Source of the DNA: an uncultured Granulosicoccaceae bacterium
Lineage (GTDB): Bacteria; Pseudomonadota; Gammaproteobacteria; Granulosicoccales; Granulosicoccaceae
DNA: 50,476 nt
Reading direction: 5' to 3'
NCBI GenBank assembly: GCA_938020525.1
Contig: CALIHW010000025.1
Coordinates: 1-50,476 of the forward strand
In this document: positions 8,706 to 17,405 of the stretch, piece after piece
Position numbering within the stretch: the stretch's first letter is position 1
Layout: each line of letters starts with the position of its first letter
Position numbers and translations under genes: made by a program
Notes under the pieces: generated by a model
Seen by the model: the letters and a program-made list of their open reading frames with translations, nothing else
Told to the model about the DNA's origin: nothing
Databases searched by the model: none

Positions 8706-9317
8706 GTGTCAGAACATGAAGAGCATCAACATCACCACGCCCCACCGTCAGAAATCGAAGAAAGGGTAAAAAAGCTGGAAGCTTTGCTGATCGATAAAAA
8801 ACTTGTCGATCCTCTCAGCCTTGATCTCCTGGTTGATACCTATCAAAACCGCGTAGGTCCGAGAAACGGCGCGGCCGTGGTTGCTCGCGCCTGGAGCGAT
8901 CCCGATTATCGCAAGCGGTTGTTAGAAGATGCAACGTCAGCAATAATTGAAATGGGCTATGCCGGGCGCCAGGGCGAACATTTGGTCTGCGTAGAGAATA
9001 CACCTAAGGTGCACAATATGGTCGTCTGTACCTTGTGCTCCTGCTATCCATGGCCTGTTTTAGGACTACCCCCCACCTGGTATAAAGCCACAAGTTATCG
9101 ATCCCGTGCTGTATCAGAGCCTAGATCGGTACTAAAAGAATTTGGTACAGAATTACATCCTGATGTCGAAGTGCGCGTTTGGGACTCTACCGCTGAGGTT
9201 CGCTACCTTGTTCTGCCGATGCAACCGGCAGGCACAGAAAGCTATTCAGTGGAACAACTGGCATCGCTGGTAAAAAGAGACGCGATGATCGGCGTTACCG
9301 AGGTGAAAGTGAACTGA
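8706..9317 (+). CDS. nthA: Nitrile hydratase alpha subunit, cobalt type
   Basis: A 203-residue alpha subunit of nitrile hydratase, the cytoplasmic heterodimer that hydrates nitriles to amides. The metal-claw motif is VCTLCSC at 107-113 (Cys108, Cys111, Ser112, Cys113). Thr109 marks the non-corrin cobalt form, because iron enzymes have Ser there. The claw cysteines are normally oxidised after translation. The N terminus is His-rich (HEEHQHHH), which could help metal capture. The start is a GTG at 8706 with a strong GGGAG site eight bases upstream. It is the first gene of an alpha-beta-accessory operon. No amidase lies beside it, so the amide product is either handled elsewhere or is the end product. 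Confidence 0.96.
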   Translation: MSEHEEHQHHHAPPSEIEERVKKLEALLIDKKLVDPLSLDLLVDTYQNRVGPRNGAAVVARAWSDPDYRKRLLEDATSAIIEMGYAGRQGEHLVCVENTPKVHNMVVCTLCSCYPWPVLGLPPTWYKATSYRSRAVSEPRSVLKEFGTELHPDVEVRVWDSTAEVRYLVLPMQPAGTESYSVEQLASLVKRDAMIGVTEVKVN

Positions 9318-9360
9318 AATATGCCACGGTATTCAGCTGCCAACAGAGGAGTCAAAATTT

Positions 9361-10017
9361 ATGAATGGTGCCCATGATCTCGGCGGAAAGCACGGCTTCG
9401 GACCGATTGATCGTTCTCAAACAGAAAACTTTGTCCACCCTTGGGAAGAATCCGTGTTCGGCCTGACACTCACTTGCGGCATGTTGGGCCAATGGAATCT
9501 AGATCAGTCCAGATATGCCCGCGAAAAAACCGATCCAGCGCATTATCTATCCAGTACATACTATGAACACTGGCTTCACGGACTTGAATTATTGTTAGTC
9601 GAAAAGGGACTGATCACAAAGGATGAGTTAACTGACGGCAAGGCTGCAGCTAAAACTAAACTTCAGCGTGTCAGTCCTGAGCAAGCACTACAGATTGTTC
9701 GTTCAGGCGCACCAACAGAACTTCCTCAGAAGAATCCAAGCCGCTTTGCAGTTAATCAAACGGTAGTGGTAAAAACCAATAACCCGAAGTCACACACAAG
9801 AGCACCTACCTACATCATGGGTGTAAAAGGCACGATCCACAAATTACACGGCGCGCATATTTTTGCAGATGAACATGCAAAGTCCGGCAACAAAGTCCCA
9901 GAGAATCTCTACAATGTTCGATTTGATGGCAAGGACATCTGGGGCAGTGATGCTGAACCAAACAGCTGCGTCTACATAGACTTATTTGAACCCTATCTTT
10001 TGTCATTTGCAGACTAG
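9361..10017 (+). CDS. nthB: Nitrile hydratase beta subunit
   Basis: A 218-residue beta subunit that pairs with the upstream alpha subunit. It opens with the family signature MNGAHDLGGKHGFGP, has SSTYYEHWL in the helical N-terminal half (around residue 60), and ends in the SH3-like barrel (residues from about 128 on), where VRFDGKDIWG sits near the C terminus. Length is normal. ATG at 9361 follows an AGAGGAG site about ten bases upstream, and 43 bp separate it from nthA. Beta-subunit arginines normally contact the alpha metal-claw oxygens. Confidence 0.95.
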   Translation: MNGAHDLGGKHGFGPIDRSQTENFVHPWEESVFGLTLTCGMLGQWNLDQSRYAREKTDPAHYLSSTYYEHWLHGLELLLVEKGLITKDELTDGKAAAKTKLQRVSPEQALQIVRSGAPTELPQKNPSRFAVNQTVVVKTNNPKSHTRAPTYIMGVKGTIHKLHGAHIFADEHAKSGNKVPENLYNVRFDGKDIWGSDAEPNSCVYIDLFEPYLLSFAD

Positions 10018-10072
10018 CAAAAATAGTTCTCCAGCTAACAACATACCTTCTGCTAACACGAATATTAAAGCA

Positions 10073-10357
10073 ATGAGCAATCAACCACCAGCAAGCTTTG
10101 AACAACAGCCTACTAAAAATGGCGAACCAGTCTTCGATGCACCATGGCAGGCCAAAGCATTTGCCATGACGGTCAAGCTCAATGAATCCGGTATATTTAC
10201 CTGGACTGAGTGGGCTGATCGACTATCAAAACACATAGCAGAGTTTGAAACGCACAGTAAAATTAGTAACAGCGACAACTACTACACCTTGTGGCAAAGT
10301 GCTCTCGAAAGTCTGGTGGATGAAAAAACTGGTTCTACCAAAGAATCTAATGATTAA
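10073..10357 (+). CDS. Nitrile hydratase accessory/activator protein
   Basis: A 94-residue protein of the nitrile hydratase accessory family, small proteins resembling the beta-subunit N-terminal half that help load metal into the alpha subunit and mature the complex. Diagnostic residues are [13 protein letters not shown], then [10 protein letters not shown], and [10 protein letters not shown] near the end. I placed the start at ATG 10073. The frame is open back to a TTG at 9986 inside nthB, so a longer, overlapping form is possible. The 3' end overlaps the convergent ABC ATPase gene by 11 bp, which makes that junction unusually tight. Confidence 0.88.
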   Translation: MSNQPPASFEQQPTKNGEPVFDAPWQAKAFAMTVKLNESGIFTWTEWADRLSKHIAEFETHSKISNSDNYYTLWQSALESLVDEKTGSTKESND

Positions 10358-11078
10358 GAATTTTAGAAAGGAAGTCTTGAGCGCGCGCGCTTCGTGGTGA
10401 TCCAAAAAAATCGTCAGATTTGGCATCTTCCACTATCTCACCGTAATCCATAAACACAACGCGATCTGCCACCTTACGCGCAAATCCCATTTCATGGGTG
10501 ACCACCATCATAGTCATTCCTTCCCCGGCTAACGAAACCATTACATCTAACACCTCGTTAATCATCTCCGGATCTAGTGCAGACGTCGGCTCATCAAACA
10601 GCATAGCCATTGGCTCCATGGCCAGGCCTCTGGCAATAGCGACTCGTTGTTGTTGGCCGCCAGACAATTGGCTGGGAAATTTAAGCGCATGTTCTGACAG
10701 GTCCACCCGCTTCAACAATGCCGCAGCTTTTTCAGATGCCTCTTCATCGGAGCGTCCCAACACTTTGATTTGACCAATCTCGATATTGTCAGTCACATTC
10801 ATATGAGGAAATAGTTCGAAATTTTGAAACACCATACCAATCCTTGATCGCATCTTATCCAGATTGGTCGATTTTGCTGTGATACTAACGCCGTCGACCA
10901 CGATGTCACCACTATTAATTGGCTCAAGTCCGTTTACAGTTTTGATCAAGGTAGACTTACCCGAACCCGATGGGCCACAGACGACAATCACCTCGCCCTT
11001 GGCTACTTTCAATGAGCAATCTTTAAGCACTTGAAAATCTTTTCCATACCACTTATTGACAGCCATCATCTCAATCAT
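10347..11078 (-). CDS. gltL: Amino acid ABC transporter ATP-binding protein
   Basis: A 243-residue ATPase of a polar amino acid importer. Walker A is GPSGSGKST, the signature is LSGGQQQR, Walker B is [13 protein letters not shown], and the switch region is [10 protein letters not shown]. It opens [12 protein letters not shown], as GltL/GlnQ proteins do, so I chose ATG 11078 over an upstream start at 11108. This start overlaps the stop of the permease gene by 8 bp, indicating translational coupling. It is the last gene of a binding protein-permease-permease-ATPase operon. The gene symbol is assigned from the neighbours' glutamate/aspartate-type features and is less certain than the family. Confidence 0.92.
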   Translation of the reverse strand: MIEMMAVNKWYGKDFQVLKDCSLKVAKGEVIVVCGPSGSGKSTLIKTVNGLEPINSGDIVVDGVSITAKSTNLDKMRSRIGMVFQNFELFPHMNVTDNIEIGQIKVLGRSDEEASEKAAALLKRVDLSEHALKFPSQLSGGQQQRVAIARGLAMEPMAMLFDEPTSALDPEMINEVLDVMVSLAGEGMTMMVVTHEMGFARKVADRVVFMDYGEIVEDAKSDDFFGSPRSARAQDFLSKILNH

Positions 11079-11727
11079 TAGCAAACTTTCTTTGTAATTG
11101 TTTAACACCTAAAGACGCTGTAAAGCACAACACAAAATACACAACAGCTACGAAGAGAAACATCTCAACCAACCTTTGATCTCGATTGGCTACTATTTCC
11201 GCGCTGACAAGAAAATCCCTTAGCCCGACAACATAGACCAGCGACGTATCCTGAAACAGGATGATGGCCTGAGTTAATAAAATTGGTGTCATGGCTCGAA
11301 AGGCTTGTGGCAGCACCACATTAGTCATAGATTGCCAATAAGTCATGCCTATTGCGCGCGCGGCTGCCAACTGCCCTGTGCTTACAGAGTTAATTCCAGC
11401 TCGAATAATTTCAGAGTAATAAGCAGCTTCAAAGAGGATAAATGCCACCAACACCGAACTGAACGCACCCACTGGCCGGCCCATAATTAATGGCACAAGG
11501 AAAAACAACCAGAAAATCACCAGAATCAAAGGTAGCGATCGAAAAAAATTCACATAGGCGGCAGCTATTTGCGCTAACACTGGCACTTTGGCAATGCGTA
11601 AAAGAGCGAGGAAAGTACCTAGAATCATCCCCCCGACTATTGCTAATGCAGTAAGGAGGAAAGTCATTTTCATTCCCTCCACAAGCAACTCTGAGTTAGC
11701 GGGTATTACAGAAAAATCAAGATCCAC
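11071..11727 (-). CDS. gltK: Amino acid ABC transporter permease (GltK-like)
   Basis: A 218-residue inner-membrane permease of the HisM/GltK family with about five transmembrane helices. The cytoplasmic coupling loop (EAA motif) reads [14 protein letters not shown], then [11 protein letters not shown], which docks on the ATPase. The start is GTG 11727 following a GGAGG site, and its first base is the last base of the upstream permease's TAG stop, so the two permeases are probably made in step. It pairs with the next permease to form the translocation channel. Confidence 0.92.
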   Translation of the reverse strand: MDLDFSVIPANSELLVEGMKMTFLLTALAIVGGMILGTFLALLRIAKVPVLAQIAAAYVNFFRSLPLILVIFWLFFLVPLIMGRPVGAFSSVLVAFILFEAAYYSEIIRAGINSVSTGQLAAARAIGMTYWQSMTNVVLPQAFRAMTPILLTQAIILFQDTSLVYVVGLRDFLVSAEIVANRDQRLVEMFLFVAVVYFVLCFTASLGVKQLQRKFAND

Positions 11728-12449
11728 TAGGCACCTCCAGAGGCGAAAGTACCAGGCAGCGCCGTACGTTTATCAACAAAACGCATTAAAAACATCACAG
11801 TAAAAGTAACTAACGAATACACAATGGTGGCAGCAGTAAACGCTTCAAAGCCCTGAAATGTGTATTCCTCAATTTGTCGTGTCATTGCCGTCAGCTCTAC
11901 TACACCGATAGTAAGTGCCAATGACGATTGCTTGAAGATGGTAAGAAATTCACTCGTTAGTGGTGGAATAATTATGCGATAAGCATTAGGTAAAAGTATG
12001 TGCCGATAAACTTGAGGCTCTGTCATACCAATAGCCCGGCCAGCTTGCCGCTGCCCAACACCAACTGCTTCTATGCCGGACCGCACCTGCTCACAGACAC
12101 GAGATGCCGTGTATAAACCAAGCGCTACTATGGCAGTGGTCATTGCCGGTGCAGGCATATCACGCTTTACCCATCTGCCCCAGTCGTCCGGTAGAATTTC
12201 AGGGAAAACGAAATACCAGAGAAACAGCTGCACCAGAATCGGGATGTTACGGAAAAGCTCTACATAACAAGTTCCAATTGCACGCAAAATCGGACTGGAA
12301 GTTGTGCGAAACACACCAAGAATAGACCCTAGCGTGAATGCGATTACCCAGGCCAGTAACGAGATTACAATAGTCCACCATAACCCTTCTAGTATCCAAC
12401 CTGCGTAGGGATCACGAAACAGGATTCCCCAATCCCAATTATAGTTCAA
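11727..12449 (-). CDS. gltJ: Amino acid ABC transporter permease (GltJ-like)
   Basis: A 240-residue permease forming the heterodimeric channel with GltK. The N terminus NYNWDWGILF is characteristic of GltJ-type proteins. The EAA loop reads EQVRSGIEAVGVGQ, then AGRAIGMTEPQVY. I chose TTG 12449 because a GGAGG site lies five bases upstream and the resulting N terminus matches the family. A GTG at 12491 would add 14 residues. A 59-bp gap separates the open frame from the binding-protein gene upstream. Confidence 0.88.
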   Translation of the reverse strand: MNYNWDWGILFRDPYAGWILEGLWWTIVISLLAWVIAFTLGSILGVFRTTSSPILRAIGTCYVELFRNIPILVQLFLWYFVFPEILPDDWGRWVKRDMPAPAMTTAIVALGLYTASRVCEQVRSGIEAVGVGQRQAGRAIGMTEPQVYRHILLPNAYRIIIPPLTSEFLTIFKQSSLALTIGVVELTAMTRQIEEYTFQGFEAFTAATIVYSLVTFTVMFLMRFVDKRTALPGTFASGGA

Positions 12450-12550
12450 TCCATCCTCCGCTGTAGTCTTGAGTTCGAGCGAGCATTGCACTCGCCCGAA
12501 CTTTGTGGATCACATAAGACAACGTTTCTTAGTCAGTGTGTTAATAGAGA

Positions 12551-13438
12551 CTAATCTGGAAGGGCCTGTACTTCAAAGGCGGTACCCAGAGTAGCGGATA
12601 AAGGCATGTTGATACCTGTAGGACCGGGCTCAAACCATTTCGCATAGATTTCCTTCATCTCACCTGAGCGCATTAACCCTGCCATAACGACGCGACCAAG
12701 ACGTTCAAAAGTGGAGTCGTTGCGTTGCACCATTAAGGCATAGGGATCGAATGACAGATACCGACCGGTTACCTGGAATTGCGAAGGATCCTTGGATTTT
12801 GAGATCAAGCCAAACAACAGAACATCATCAGATCCGTATGCGTCAATGCGGTCAGTCTCCAACGCCAACCAGCCCTGACTATGATCTTTGACAGGAACAA
12901 CTTTTACATCAAGTCCCTTCTCTTCGATGACAGCCTTTATCGCTTTCTCGTTAGTAGTCCCCGACGACAGGCCAATCGCTTTACCATTCATGTCTTCAAT
13001 TTGAGTTATTCCGGAACCTTTTTTTGAAGCTATCTTGGTGCCGGTGATAAAGGTGGTCGGAAGATATTCCACCTGCTTTTGACGAGTTAAGTTATTGGTG
13101 GTGGAACCACACTCCATATCGATAGTTCCATTGGCAATCAATGGTATTCGAGTTTGGCCGGTCACCGGCGTGTATTTAACTTCGATATCATCCATACCGA
13201 GCTCGGCCTTTATCGCATCGACAATTTTCATGCATAAGTCAATCGAATAACCGATGGGCTCGTTCTCCGGACCAATGTACGAAAATGGAATAGATGTTTC
13301 CCGGTGACCAATATTTACAACACCACGCTCAGCAATACGCTTTAGTGTTGGGCTGTCACCAGCATCGGCGATGGCTACGCCAGAAACACTTGCAATTGCA
13401 AACGCAACTGCAGCGAGTTTAACTATGATTCTTTTCAC
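12551..13438 (-). CDS. gltI: Glutamate/aspartate-type periplasmic binding protein
   Basis: A 295-residue family-3 solute-binding protein with a clear signal peptide (hydrophobic core about 7-20, cleavage near AIADA). Ligand-pocket motifs include GHRETSIPFSYIG, GYSIDLC, ECGSTTNNLTR and LSSGTTNEKA, as in Glu/Asp binders. The C terminus ends QALPD like GltI/AatJ proteins. GTG 13438 is preceded by GGAG at good spacing. It is the first gene of the operon. Specificity for acidic amino acids is inferred from these motifs and could extend to glutamine or related compounds. Confidence 0.9.
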   Translation of the reverse strand: MKRIIVKLAAVAFAIASVSGVAIADAGDSPTLKRIAERGVVNIGHRETSIPFSYIGPENEPIGYSIDLCMKIVDAIKAELGMDDIEVKYTPVTGQTRIPLIANGTIDMECGSTTNNLTRQKQVEYLPTTFITGTKIASKKGSGITQIEDMNGKAIGLSSGTTNEKAIKAVIEEKGLDVKVVPVKDHSQGWLALETDRIDAYGSDDVLLFGLISKSKDPSQFQVTGRYLSFDPYALMVQRNDSTFERLGRVVMAGLMRSGEMKEIYAKWFEPGPTGINMPLSATLGTAFEVQALPD

Positions 13439-13805
13439 TATTGCTGCTCCAAATTAAGTGGTTTCGATAATCTGCTTCAGTACAAGCTTCGCCTATCACA
13501 GTGGCAGATATTTTTTGACAACGCAAATACATCCAGTGCCGTGTTCGCATATACACACAGGCAGCAAGATGCACTGATCTTGCTTTGATACGCACATCAT
13601 CATAAGCGCATTAATTGAAAAAAATCAACAATGATGATCAATATCGCTATGAGAGAATGTTTCTGAGGAGCAAACAGCGCGTTTGCGCTACAAATTGCTT
13701 ATAGGCTGAGTAATCGATACCGATGGCATGCACTACAGGCGGCTACCTGGAAGCCTGAATAAATAGACATCAACAGCCAGCAAATTCGTTGAATAATTGT
13801 CCCGC
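13439..13805. other. Intergenic region between importer and repair operons
   Basis: These 367 bp lie between the start of gltI (minus strand) and the stop of the nuclease gene (also minus strand). They must hold the gltI promoter and the end of the upstream operon. I found no protein-like frame and no strong hairpin with a T-run. A GGCAC/TTGC pair resembling a sigma-54 site exists on the minus strand near 13525-13542, but the spacing is four bases too long. Confidence 0.4.
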
Positions 13806-14528
13806 TTAAAGATCAATATCAAGCAACATCAAGGAATGATCAGAATATTTTTTCTCACGAACAGCATGATCGTATCTTACCTCAAGGACTGAACGGTTCA
13901 GTTCCTTTGATACCAATGCATGATCATAACGAAACCCGTTGGACTTTCTGGTACTTACCCAGGTGAACTCTCGTGCGTCTGGGTTTCGTTCACGCCATGC
14001 ATCGTGCCAGCCATTGGATAGCAATTGTTGAAATAGTTGCGTTGCATAAAATGTTTTAGTCTCGGAGTCGACTAACGGAATTCCACAATTAAAATCTCCG
14101 ATTAATAAAGAACACTCGCTCAACCATGGTAATGGTAAATCCAGCAAAGCCGTAAATAAGGGTATCTGCTCTTTCTTCTGCGGAAAATGCACCGCAATCA
14201 GATTAAGATCAACCGTTGCAGAAACTTCAAGACTGGCTTTCAGTGCTTTGGCCGGAGAGGTAGTATCAGGAAACACCTCGGCCTGCATTGCAAGCCTCGT
14301 CGCAATTATCAAACTGTTCTCTCGAGCGCTTGATGTTTCAGGCGCGAACACAGTATCCAGCCCAAGCGACTTCAATCCATCGAGTAAAATCCGTTTGCTG
14401 CTACCATGCCTGAACTCCTGTAGGGTAACAATATCAGGATCATGTTCTTCAATCGTTCTAAGTATCTGCTCACAGCGAGTACCGCCACCATGCAGGATGT
14501 TCCAACTCAATATACGCAGTGGTTTCAA
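13806..14528 (-). CDS. Endonuclease/exonuclease/phosphatase (EEP) family protein
   Basis: A 240-residue EEP-fold metal-dependent phosphoesterase, the fold of exonuclease III and AP endonucleases. Active-site motifs in order are ILSWNI (Asn), TLQEF (Glu), LIGDFN (Asp and Asn), RYDHALVS and YSDHSLM (Asp-His at the end). No signal peptide is present, so it is cytoplasmic. The only usable start is a TTG at 14528, because an in-frame stop lies four codons upstream. It lies 38 bp downstream of the ligase gene on the same strand and is probably the last gene of the five-gene operon. In that context a DNA role such as AP-site or 3'-end cleaning is plausible. The fold also covers RNA and lipid phosphodiesterases. 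Confidence 0.8.
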   Translation of the reverse strand: MKPLRILSWNILHGGGTRCEQILRTIEEHDPDIVTLQEFRHGSSKRILLDGLKSLGLDTVFAPETSSARENSLIIATRLAMQAEVFPDTTSPAKALKASLEVSATVDLNLIAVHFPQKKEQIPLFTALLDLPLPWLSECSLLIGDFNCGIPLVDSETKTFYATQLFQQLLSNGWHDAWRERNPDAREFTWVSTRKSNGFRYDHALVSKELNRSVLEVRYDHAVREKKYSDHSLMLLDIDL

Positions 14529-14566
14529 AGAGGCTTACTTCTGTGCTTTTTTCTATTTACCAAAAC

Positions 14567-16030
14567 TTATAGTGTCGACCAACCGGAGACAAAATATTTT
14601 TTCTCCCAGTCTTTCCAGTATTGTTCGAGTTGCTCTTGCGAGCTACTGACGCGAATCTCATGCTTCAGCGGATCTTTGCGATTGGGACTGTAATCTGTCA
14701 GATGCAATACAAAGGCCGGATAGTCTTTTGATTTCTCTTCCTTGTTGGTCTTCCACATCATAAGCTTGCGCACCATTGTGGCACCTCTAAGCTCTTTGGT
14801 TGCAACAGCACGCTTTAATAACTCACTCGCAGGGAGTTTAAGTTCTTCACTGACAACATTGGCAGACGGTATTTCAACAATATCGGTAAGTTGGGAAAAT
14901 CGAACGTCTTCCTTATTGGCCTTTTTATCATCCCTGACTCTAACGAACTGGGGCGAAATAATACTGCACAAGGGCAGGCGCCTGACGCCCTCCCATAGGC
15001 GTTCATCTTCGTTCCACTCAAGCACCATTCGATCTATGGTATTGCCACGCGAAGTGCGCGCAATCATATCCAGACAAGAGATCTCAAAGACGATACCCGG
15101 CTCAATCATGCGGTAGGCGACACGATCAGAGTTTACTTCTGCATATTCACTTTCCACCACATGCTCTTCGAGCATTTTCAGCAGGCTGGCTCTTTCATCA
15201 TCAGAGAATCCCCCGCCGACCCTGCCAATGACATGAAATGTGTCATCGGAACGGACTGCTGCGAGCATGACGTCGTGCAACATACCGGAACGATCATCCA
15301 GACCTTCAGTAAATCCGACAGCAACCAGATCAATGGTATGTCTTGGCTTTACCTTGAAAACACCCGCCGTGTCACTGCGTGCAACAACACCTTCAGCGCT
15401 TTCACCATCTACCCACTTTTTAAATTGAGTAAGGACCGCTTTACTACCGTCCCCAATCACTGTTTCTACGGGATGTACACGATCTGCCTCACCGAATATT
15501 TCGGTTATTCTGTCAAAGCGTTCAGCGTACTGACCACTGCGCTGTTCATCATTCCATTCATAGATATTGAAGATACCAAAGCAAAGACTGGCCACATCTG
15601 CCTCTGATTTAGGTGCACGCGCTACCCGCACAACATCATGTACCCGCGGTCGGTTACCATCTTCACGTCGCACATACAACTCACCACCAAACATGGCAAA
15701 TCGCACCCCGGTTTCATCCAACGCTGCCTTCGCCTCGTCATGAAATGGCGCACCCATTCTTATGGTGCCACCCGGGTTGATTGTAAATACCTCACCCTCG
15801 TTGTAGACAAGACAGGTGAACTCACCGTCTATCTTGCGACTGATATGATAGTCGCCAGAGGGAATACGTTTTTTAGCGTGATCACGATCAAGTGCCATGG
15901 TCATTTGACCAAGCTGCCTGCGCCTCATTCGAACCCGCTGCAGCACGGTGTTGTCACTCAGCGCATCTGCCTTGCCAGTAAGATAATTTCCAATCTGTTT
16001 CTTGCAGGCTTCAGGGTTTATTAATGTCAT
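14567..16030 (-). CDS. ATP-dependent DNA ligase-like protein with C-terminal extension
   Basis: A 487-residue nucleotidyltransferase-superfamily ligase. The adenylation motif I is KIDGE at 66-70 (Lys66 as the AMP-accepting lysine), motif III FGGELY at 114-119, motif IV EGVVAR at 213-218, and motif V FKVKP at 225-229. An OB-fold follows, including GRVGGGFSDDER at about 269-280 as in DNA ligases. There is no large N-terminal DNA-binding domain, only about 60 residues before motif I. Some 150 residues after the OB-fold (about 340-487) match nothing I recognise. Bacteria replicate with NAD-dependent LigA, so an ATP-dependent ligase beside a primase-like gene points to repair. ATG 16030 follows a GAGG sequence, and 11 bp separate it from the preceding gene. 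Confidence 0.88.
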   Translation of the reverse strand: MTLINPEACKKQIGNYLTGKADALSDNTVLQRVRMRRRQLGQMTMALDRDHAKKRIPSGDYHISRKIDGEFTCLVYNEGEVFTINPGGTIRMGAPFHDEAKAALDETGVRFAMFGGELYVRREDGNRPRVHDVVRVARAPKSEADVASLCFGIFNIYEWNDEQRSGQYAERFDRITEIFGEADRVHPVETVIGDGSKAVLTQFKKWVDGESAEGVVARSDTAGVFKVKPRHTIDLVAVGFTEGLDDRSGMLHDVMLAAVRSDDTFHVIGRVGGGFSDDERASLLKMLEEHVVESEYAEVNSDRVAYRMIEPGIVFEISCLDMIARTSRGNTIDRMVLEWNEDERLWEGVRRLPLCSIISPQFVRVRDDKKANKEDVRFSQLTDIVEIPSANVVSEELKLPASELLKRAVATKELRGATMVRKLMMWKTNKEEKSKDYPAFVLHLTDYSPNRKDPLKHEIRVSSSQEQLEQYWKDWEKKYFVSGWSTL

Positions 16031-16041
16031 CTCAGCCTCGC

Positions 16042-17352
16042 CTATTTCTTCTGTTTCGCAGCTTCTTTGCTGCCAGTCATTTGCTTAACTGCATGCGCCA
16101 CTTCAGCATGCAAATTATCAGTCTCCTCCACCGCCTTGAGCAATCTGCGCCTGGAGCCCAGCGGAATATCAAGTTCTTTCAGATCGTCATCTGTCAGTTC
16201 AGCTATTACGTCAACATCAATCTCGTGCTCAATAAATAGTTTTAAGTACTTGCCCATGCGAATACTCTTCAGCCAGATACCAAGATCTTCGCTTGTAATA
16301 CCCGATGCTGATTCGGCTTTTACGTTTTTGGCTTTTGCAGTTTCCGAACTGGAGTCTCTTGCATCTTCCGTCTCTTTATTGTCGGCTTTGTCTGGCTTAC
16401 CCTCTTTAGTTTTAGATAAATTTTTACTGGATTCTTTTGCTGTTACTTCCGCAGCAGCTTTCTTTTCCGGTTTTGTCTTCTCGGGTTTTTTCTTTTCTGG
16501 TTCTGACTTCTTTGCCGCAACCTCATCCGGCGCTTCGGAAGTTTTTTCCGCTTCTGCCTTTTTAGTTTTCACAGGAGCTTTAGCAGCCGCCTGCTTTTTA
16601 GTGCTCGCTTTTTCGTCTCTAGACTTTTCATCCTTATCGGCCTTTCTGGTATCTGAAGGGACTTTCAGTTCCAGATTAGATAAATGTAAAAGCAGCAAGT
16701 ACTTGTCACCGTCAACTCTGCCCTCTAAAAAACCCCGATACGGCACACTACCTCGCCGGAACACCAGAGGGTCCCGCCCCTTACTACCACCACCAACCAT
16801 CATCAGGACATTCGCTTCTGATAGTTCTTTTGCCATGCCATACAGAAAGTCATAGGTCAGACCATTGATGTGTACTATCTGTAGCTTGGAAGCAAAGACA
16901 AACCTGCGCACCGCTTCATCTTTGTTGAACTTCCTGCCAGTCCAGGTAAGCGGTATTTCTGAATCAACATTGGCCTCAGGCTGATTACGCGGTCGCTTCT
17001 CACGCACTGAACCATCGGGGCCACGCACAATCTCCTCCTGCTCGATACGATAGACAATGCCATCCGATGAATCAACATAGACCTTGGAAACACCCCACAA
17101 GTACAAGCCACAGATCTCCATATCAACCTCAGGATCACTTTCCACCAGTGCTTTACCCAAAGCCTCAGCATCTCCTTCGTGTTGCTTTACCAGCGTTTCA
17201 TAGTCATGCTCGACCGTTGCTTTGAGAACTTTGCGTGTGTACGCCGATTTCTTTTCATCATCAACATAGCGAACTTCCTCATCAACACCTGTGGGTTCAG
17301 CTTTCACCACAGCATCACGGCTGCGACTGTCGGTCAGATTCACATTAGGCAT
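16042..17352 (-). CDS. Unknown protein: novel N-terminal domain, Lys-rich linker, SAM domain
   Basis: A 436-residue protein in three parts. Residues 1-230 look globular, with segments such as GLYLWGVSKVYVDS and MMVGGGSKGRDP; I do not recognise the fold. Residues about 233-350 are a low-complexity Lys/Ala/Glu linker with many KKxEK runs, probably disordered and able to bind nucleic acid. Residues about 352-410 form a sterile alpha motif (SAM) domain: WLKSIRMGKYLKLF, then LTDDDLKELDIPLG and RRRLLKAVEE. SAM domains usually make protein-protein polymers or bind RNA and are uncommon in bacteria. ATG 17352 is preceded by GGAG. It lies 53 bp after one operon member and 11 bp before the ligase. A scaffold role for the repair enzymes is my inference. 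Confidence 0.75.
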   Translation of the reverse strand: MPNVNLTDSRSRDAVVKAEPTGVDEEVRYVDDEKKSAYTRKVLKATVEHDYETLVKQHEGDAEALGKALVESDPEVDMEICGLYLWGVSKVYVDSSDGIVYRIEQEEIVRGPDGSVREKRPRNQPEANVDSEIPLTWTGRKFNKDEAVRRFVFASKLQIVHINGLTYDFLYGMAKELSEANVLMMVGGGSKGRDPLVFRRGSVPYRGFLEGRVDGDKYLLLLHLSNLELKVPSDTRKADKDEKSRDEKASTKKQAAAKAPVKTKKAEAEKTSEAPDEVAAKKSEPEKKKPEKTKPEKKAAAEVTAKESSKNLSKTKEGKPDKADNKETEDARDSSSETAKAKNVKAESASGITSEDLGIWLKSIRMGKYLKLFIEHEIDVDVIAELTDDDLKELDIPLGSRRRLLKAVEETDNLHAEVAHAVKQMTGSKEAAKQKK

Positions 17353-17405
17353 AAAACATTCTCCGATGTGCTATTTCTGTCATTTGGATTTTCAATAACA
17401 AAGAC

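Noticed and set aside
13525..13542. Sigma-54-like promoter upstream of gltI
   Set aside because: The spacing between the GG and GC elements is about four bases too long.
16067..16855. 262-codon plus-strand frame opposite the SAM-domain gene
   Set aside because: Long only because the lysine/glutamate-rich linker lacks stop codons on the opposite strand; its Ser/Phe/Ala-rich peptide is the expected mirror.
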